64,000 nucleotides of DNA from CAZTGZ01 sp964613385 (GTDB taxonomy: Bacteria; Bacteroidota; Bacteroidia; NS11-12g; UBA9320). The translations under genes were made by a program, and so were the position numbers. Position 1 is the first letter of the stretch. Each line of letters starts with the position of its first letter. The DNA lies in the NCBI GenBank assembly GCA_964613385.1, contig CAZTGZ010000001.1:110003-174002 (forward strand), in the 5' to 3' direction. The notes under the pieces were generated by a model that saw only the letters and a list, made by a program, of their open reading frames with translations, did not search any database and was not told where the DNA came from. Below, piece by piece: positions 62,601 through 64,000 of this stretch.

Positions 62601-63770
62601 TTATTTTTCGATATTTATGAGTTCCCAAATCTTGTCGTTATAGTTTGCTTTTGTTATGCCCGTCAATTTTTCAAGTGTTCGGTAATAATTTTCGTTGCCC
62701 TTTTCGAAAGGCCCAACATTAAGTAACTCCCAAACTCCTTCAAACCCCTTTTCTTTTTCTATTTTCTTAACTAATAAAGCATTGACTATGTGGTCAGCTT
62801 GATTTGAAAAATTTCCGGTCTTAAAGTAAATGGGAGTCTCTTTTATCTCTAACCAATTTGTGTTTTTGTTGCAAGCAATAGAATCCTTAAAGGATTTAAA
62901 AATCTCCTCCCATGTAAAACCCCAGCTTCCACCATATAAATAGGCACAACCCTCATCTACCGGTTTGTTTACCTTACTTCTAGGAATTACCAAACTTAAT
63001 CTCTCGTGAAATAAATCGTGAGGGTCAAATTCATTAAAAGTTGAATTGCTGTTACCCAATACGATTAGCTTTCTGTCTCCAAACGAAGAACTCCATACGC
63101 TTTCTGTACGTCCATTATAGTCGGATTTGTAATCAACGCCTATTAATTTTTGCATTTCAATAATGTTGTCAGTACAGTAATAATCGATAATTTTATTTGT
63201 TGCTTTTAGTTTTAGGTCAAATGAGGAAGTCAATGTATTAAACTCCTTTACTTTTTCTTTGTTTATTGAATCTTGGTAATGAAAAATATTATTTCCTGTT
63301 TTTTCCACCTTCCAGTTCTTGGTATTTCTCAAAAGTGGTGAAGAAAAAGTAAATGAATTATTTGATTTATGAGCAATAAACTCAAAGGTTGCTCTCAAAA
63401 AAGCCACATTTTCATTTGTTCCAATGTATGAAACTTGAATCAGATAGTTTTTGTCTTTAAGTAATACGACATTCATCAAATATGGTTTGTAGAAAAAGTC
63501 GTCTTTATATTTTCCACTTTTTTCTATTCCTTTAATTTCGTCAAGCTGAATAAATGTCTCAATTTTTTCGCTTTCAAAAACAAACTTGTTCTCTTCATTT
63601 GGTTTCTGTGCCGCAAGTAAAAAATCATTAAGTGAATTGGTTAAAGTCTTACTTTCAATACTGTCTTTTAATAAGGCAATATTTGGGTTTAATCGCAAAG
63701 GATTTGTTTGTGCATTTGTTAATAATGTCACAAAAACCAGAGTCAAAGTATAAATTAATTTAATAACCAT
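62601..63770 (-). CDS. Secreted degenerate peptidase-like protein
   Basis: A 389-residue protein with a signal peptide (to NAQ, residue 21). The middle resembles gluzincin (peptidase-MA-like) proteins: DPHDLFHERLSLV stands where HExxH would be, and VDEGCAYLYGG resembles the downstream P-WL-EG-A-Y glutamate helix. The HExxH itself is absent, so activity is doubtful. The family is not certain. It shares its cassette with the DUF4406 gene. Confidence 0.6.
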   Translation of the reverse strand: MVIKLIYTLTLVFVTLLTNAQTNPLRLNPNIALLKDSIESKTLTNSLNDFLLAAQKPNEENKFVFESEKIETFIQLDEIKGIEKSGKYKDDFFYKPYLMNVVLLKDKNYLIQVSYIGTNENVAFLRATFEFIAHKSNNSFTFSSPLLRNTKNWKVEKTGNNIFHYQDSINKEKVKEFNTLTSSFDLKLKATNKIIDYYCTDNIIEMQKLIGVDYKSDYNGRTESVWSSSFGDRKLIVLGNSNSTFNEFDPHDLFHERLSLVIPRSKVNKPVDEGCAYLYGGSWGFTWEEIFKSFKDSIACNKNTNWLEIKETPIYFKTGNFSNQADHIVNALLVKKIEKEKGFEGVWELLNVGPFEKGNENYYRTLEKLTGITKANYNDKIWELINIEK

Positions 63771-63807
63771 AATTTGTTTTTTGATTTCTTTGAATATTTC
63801 TAAAACT

Positions 63808-63950
63808 TACCGCAAACGGTATGCCGCTCTGCGACTGTTGAGATGCCAGCGAACTGCGTAATTTCTTCTAAGATAAAATATTTTCGTGAAGAAAGAAGTT
63901 CAATTCAAGAAAGACCAGCAATAGCGCCAAACCGCTGTGCCTGTTGCACA
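63808..63950 (-). repeat. attC-like inverted-repeat element D
   Basis: About 140 bases upstream of the 389-residue gene. CGGTATGCCGCTCTGC (63816) pairs imperfectly with GCAATAGCGCCAAACCG (63917-63933). The minus-strand end is CCGTTTGCG. It would belong to a gene to the right of the window. The remaining bases to 64000 hold no complete gene. Confidence 0.45.
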
Positions 63951-64000
63951 ACTCGATGTACAATAATACAAAAGTAGCTGTTGATTTTATTGTTTAGTTG

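Noticed and set aside
57143..64000. Insertion sequence or prophage origin of the region
   Set aside because: No transposase, integrase, phage structural gene or target-site duplication can be seen.
1..64000. CRISPR arrays
   Set aside because: No regularly spaced identical repeats with unique spacers were seen in the intergenic stretches.

Overview
The window reads as a chromosome fragment from a free-living Bacteroidota bacterium, probably near Saprospiria or Chitinophagia. The grounds are the repeated Bacteroidota promoter -7 box TAnnTTTG, a type IX secretion (T9SS) sorting domain, split ExbB/ExbD genes, DUF4292, Tat-like N termini, TPR lipoproteins, GH3 and LytTR operons typical of the phylum, and weak Shine-Dalgarno use. 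I could run no database search, so the lineage is an inference.

Layout. 1-1.3 kb: end of an MBOAT/SGNH acyltransferase pair. 1.4-8.6 kb: DUF1801 protein, secreted protein, TPR-adenylate cyclase, metG, EamA exporter, Tat-like pirin. 8.6-13 kb: two-gene NAD-linked formate dehydrogenase. 13-17.1 kb (minus strand): six-gene operon with a split membrane Fe-S/CCG oxidoreductase and tsaB. 17.2 kb: tRNA-Phe with a terminator. 17.4-20.4 kb: hypotheticals and a RelE-type toxin-antitoxin pair. 20.6-31.5 kb: tetrapyrrole methylase, K+ channel, acetyl-CoA synthetase, PQQ sugar dehydrogenase, thioredoxin, T9SS serine hydrolase, PLP enzyme, M49-like peptidase and S41 protease. 31.7-38.4 kb: envelope run of flippase, dUTPase, nucleotidyltransferase, TPR lipoprotein, DUF4292 lipoprotein and EnvC-like protein. 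38.4-47 kb: hydroxyacyl-CoA dehydrogenase, Rieske-like and haem lipoproteins, PnuC, flavoprotein, M28 peptidase, hybrid kinase, GH3. 47-50.4 kb: polyprenyl synthase and ExbB/ExbD module. 50.5-57.1 kb: radA, DUF2079-like protein, archaemetzincin lipoprotein, LiaF-LytS-LytTR operon.

The last 6.6 kb (about 57.4-64 kb) differs in character. It is AT-rich, every gene is on the minus strand, the genes are unrelated (Fic, HigBA with an ImmA/IrrE domain, a frameshifted HEAT-like gene, a lipoprotein, DUF4406, a degenerate peptidase-like protein), and each is followed by an imperfect inverted-repeat element. Most of these elements end in a GTTAT core. This looks like an array of integron-type gene cassettes with attC-like sites. 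No integrase lies inside the window.

Three regulatory patterns stand out. At least six genes have the -7 box only 2-6 bases before the start codon, implying leaderless mRNAs. Two 22-bp-spaced direct repeats precede the LytTR operon. Two copies of a tandem CGTATCA site bracket the fic promoter.
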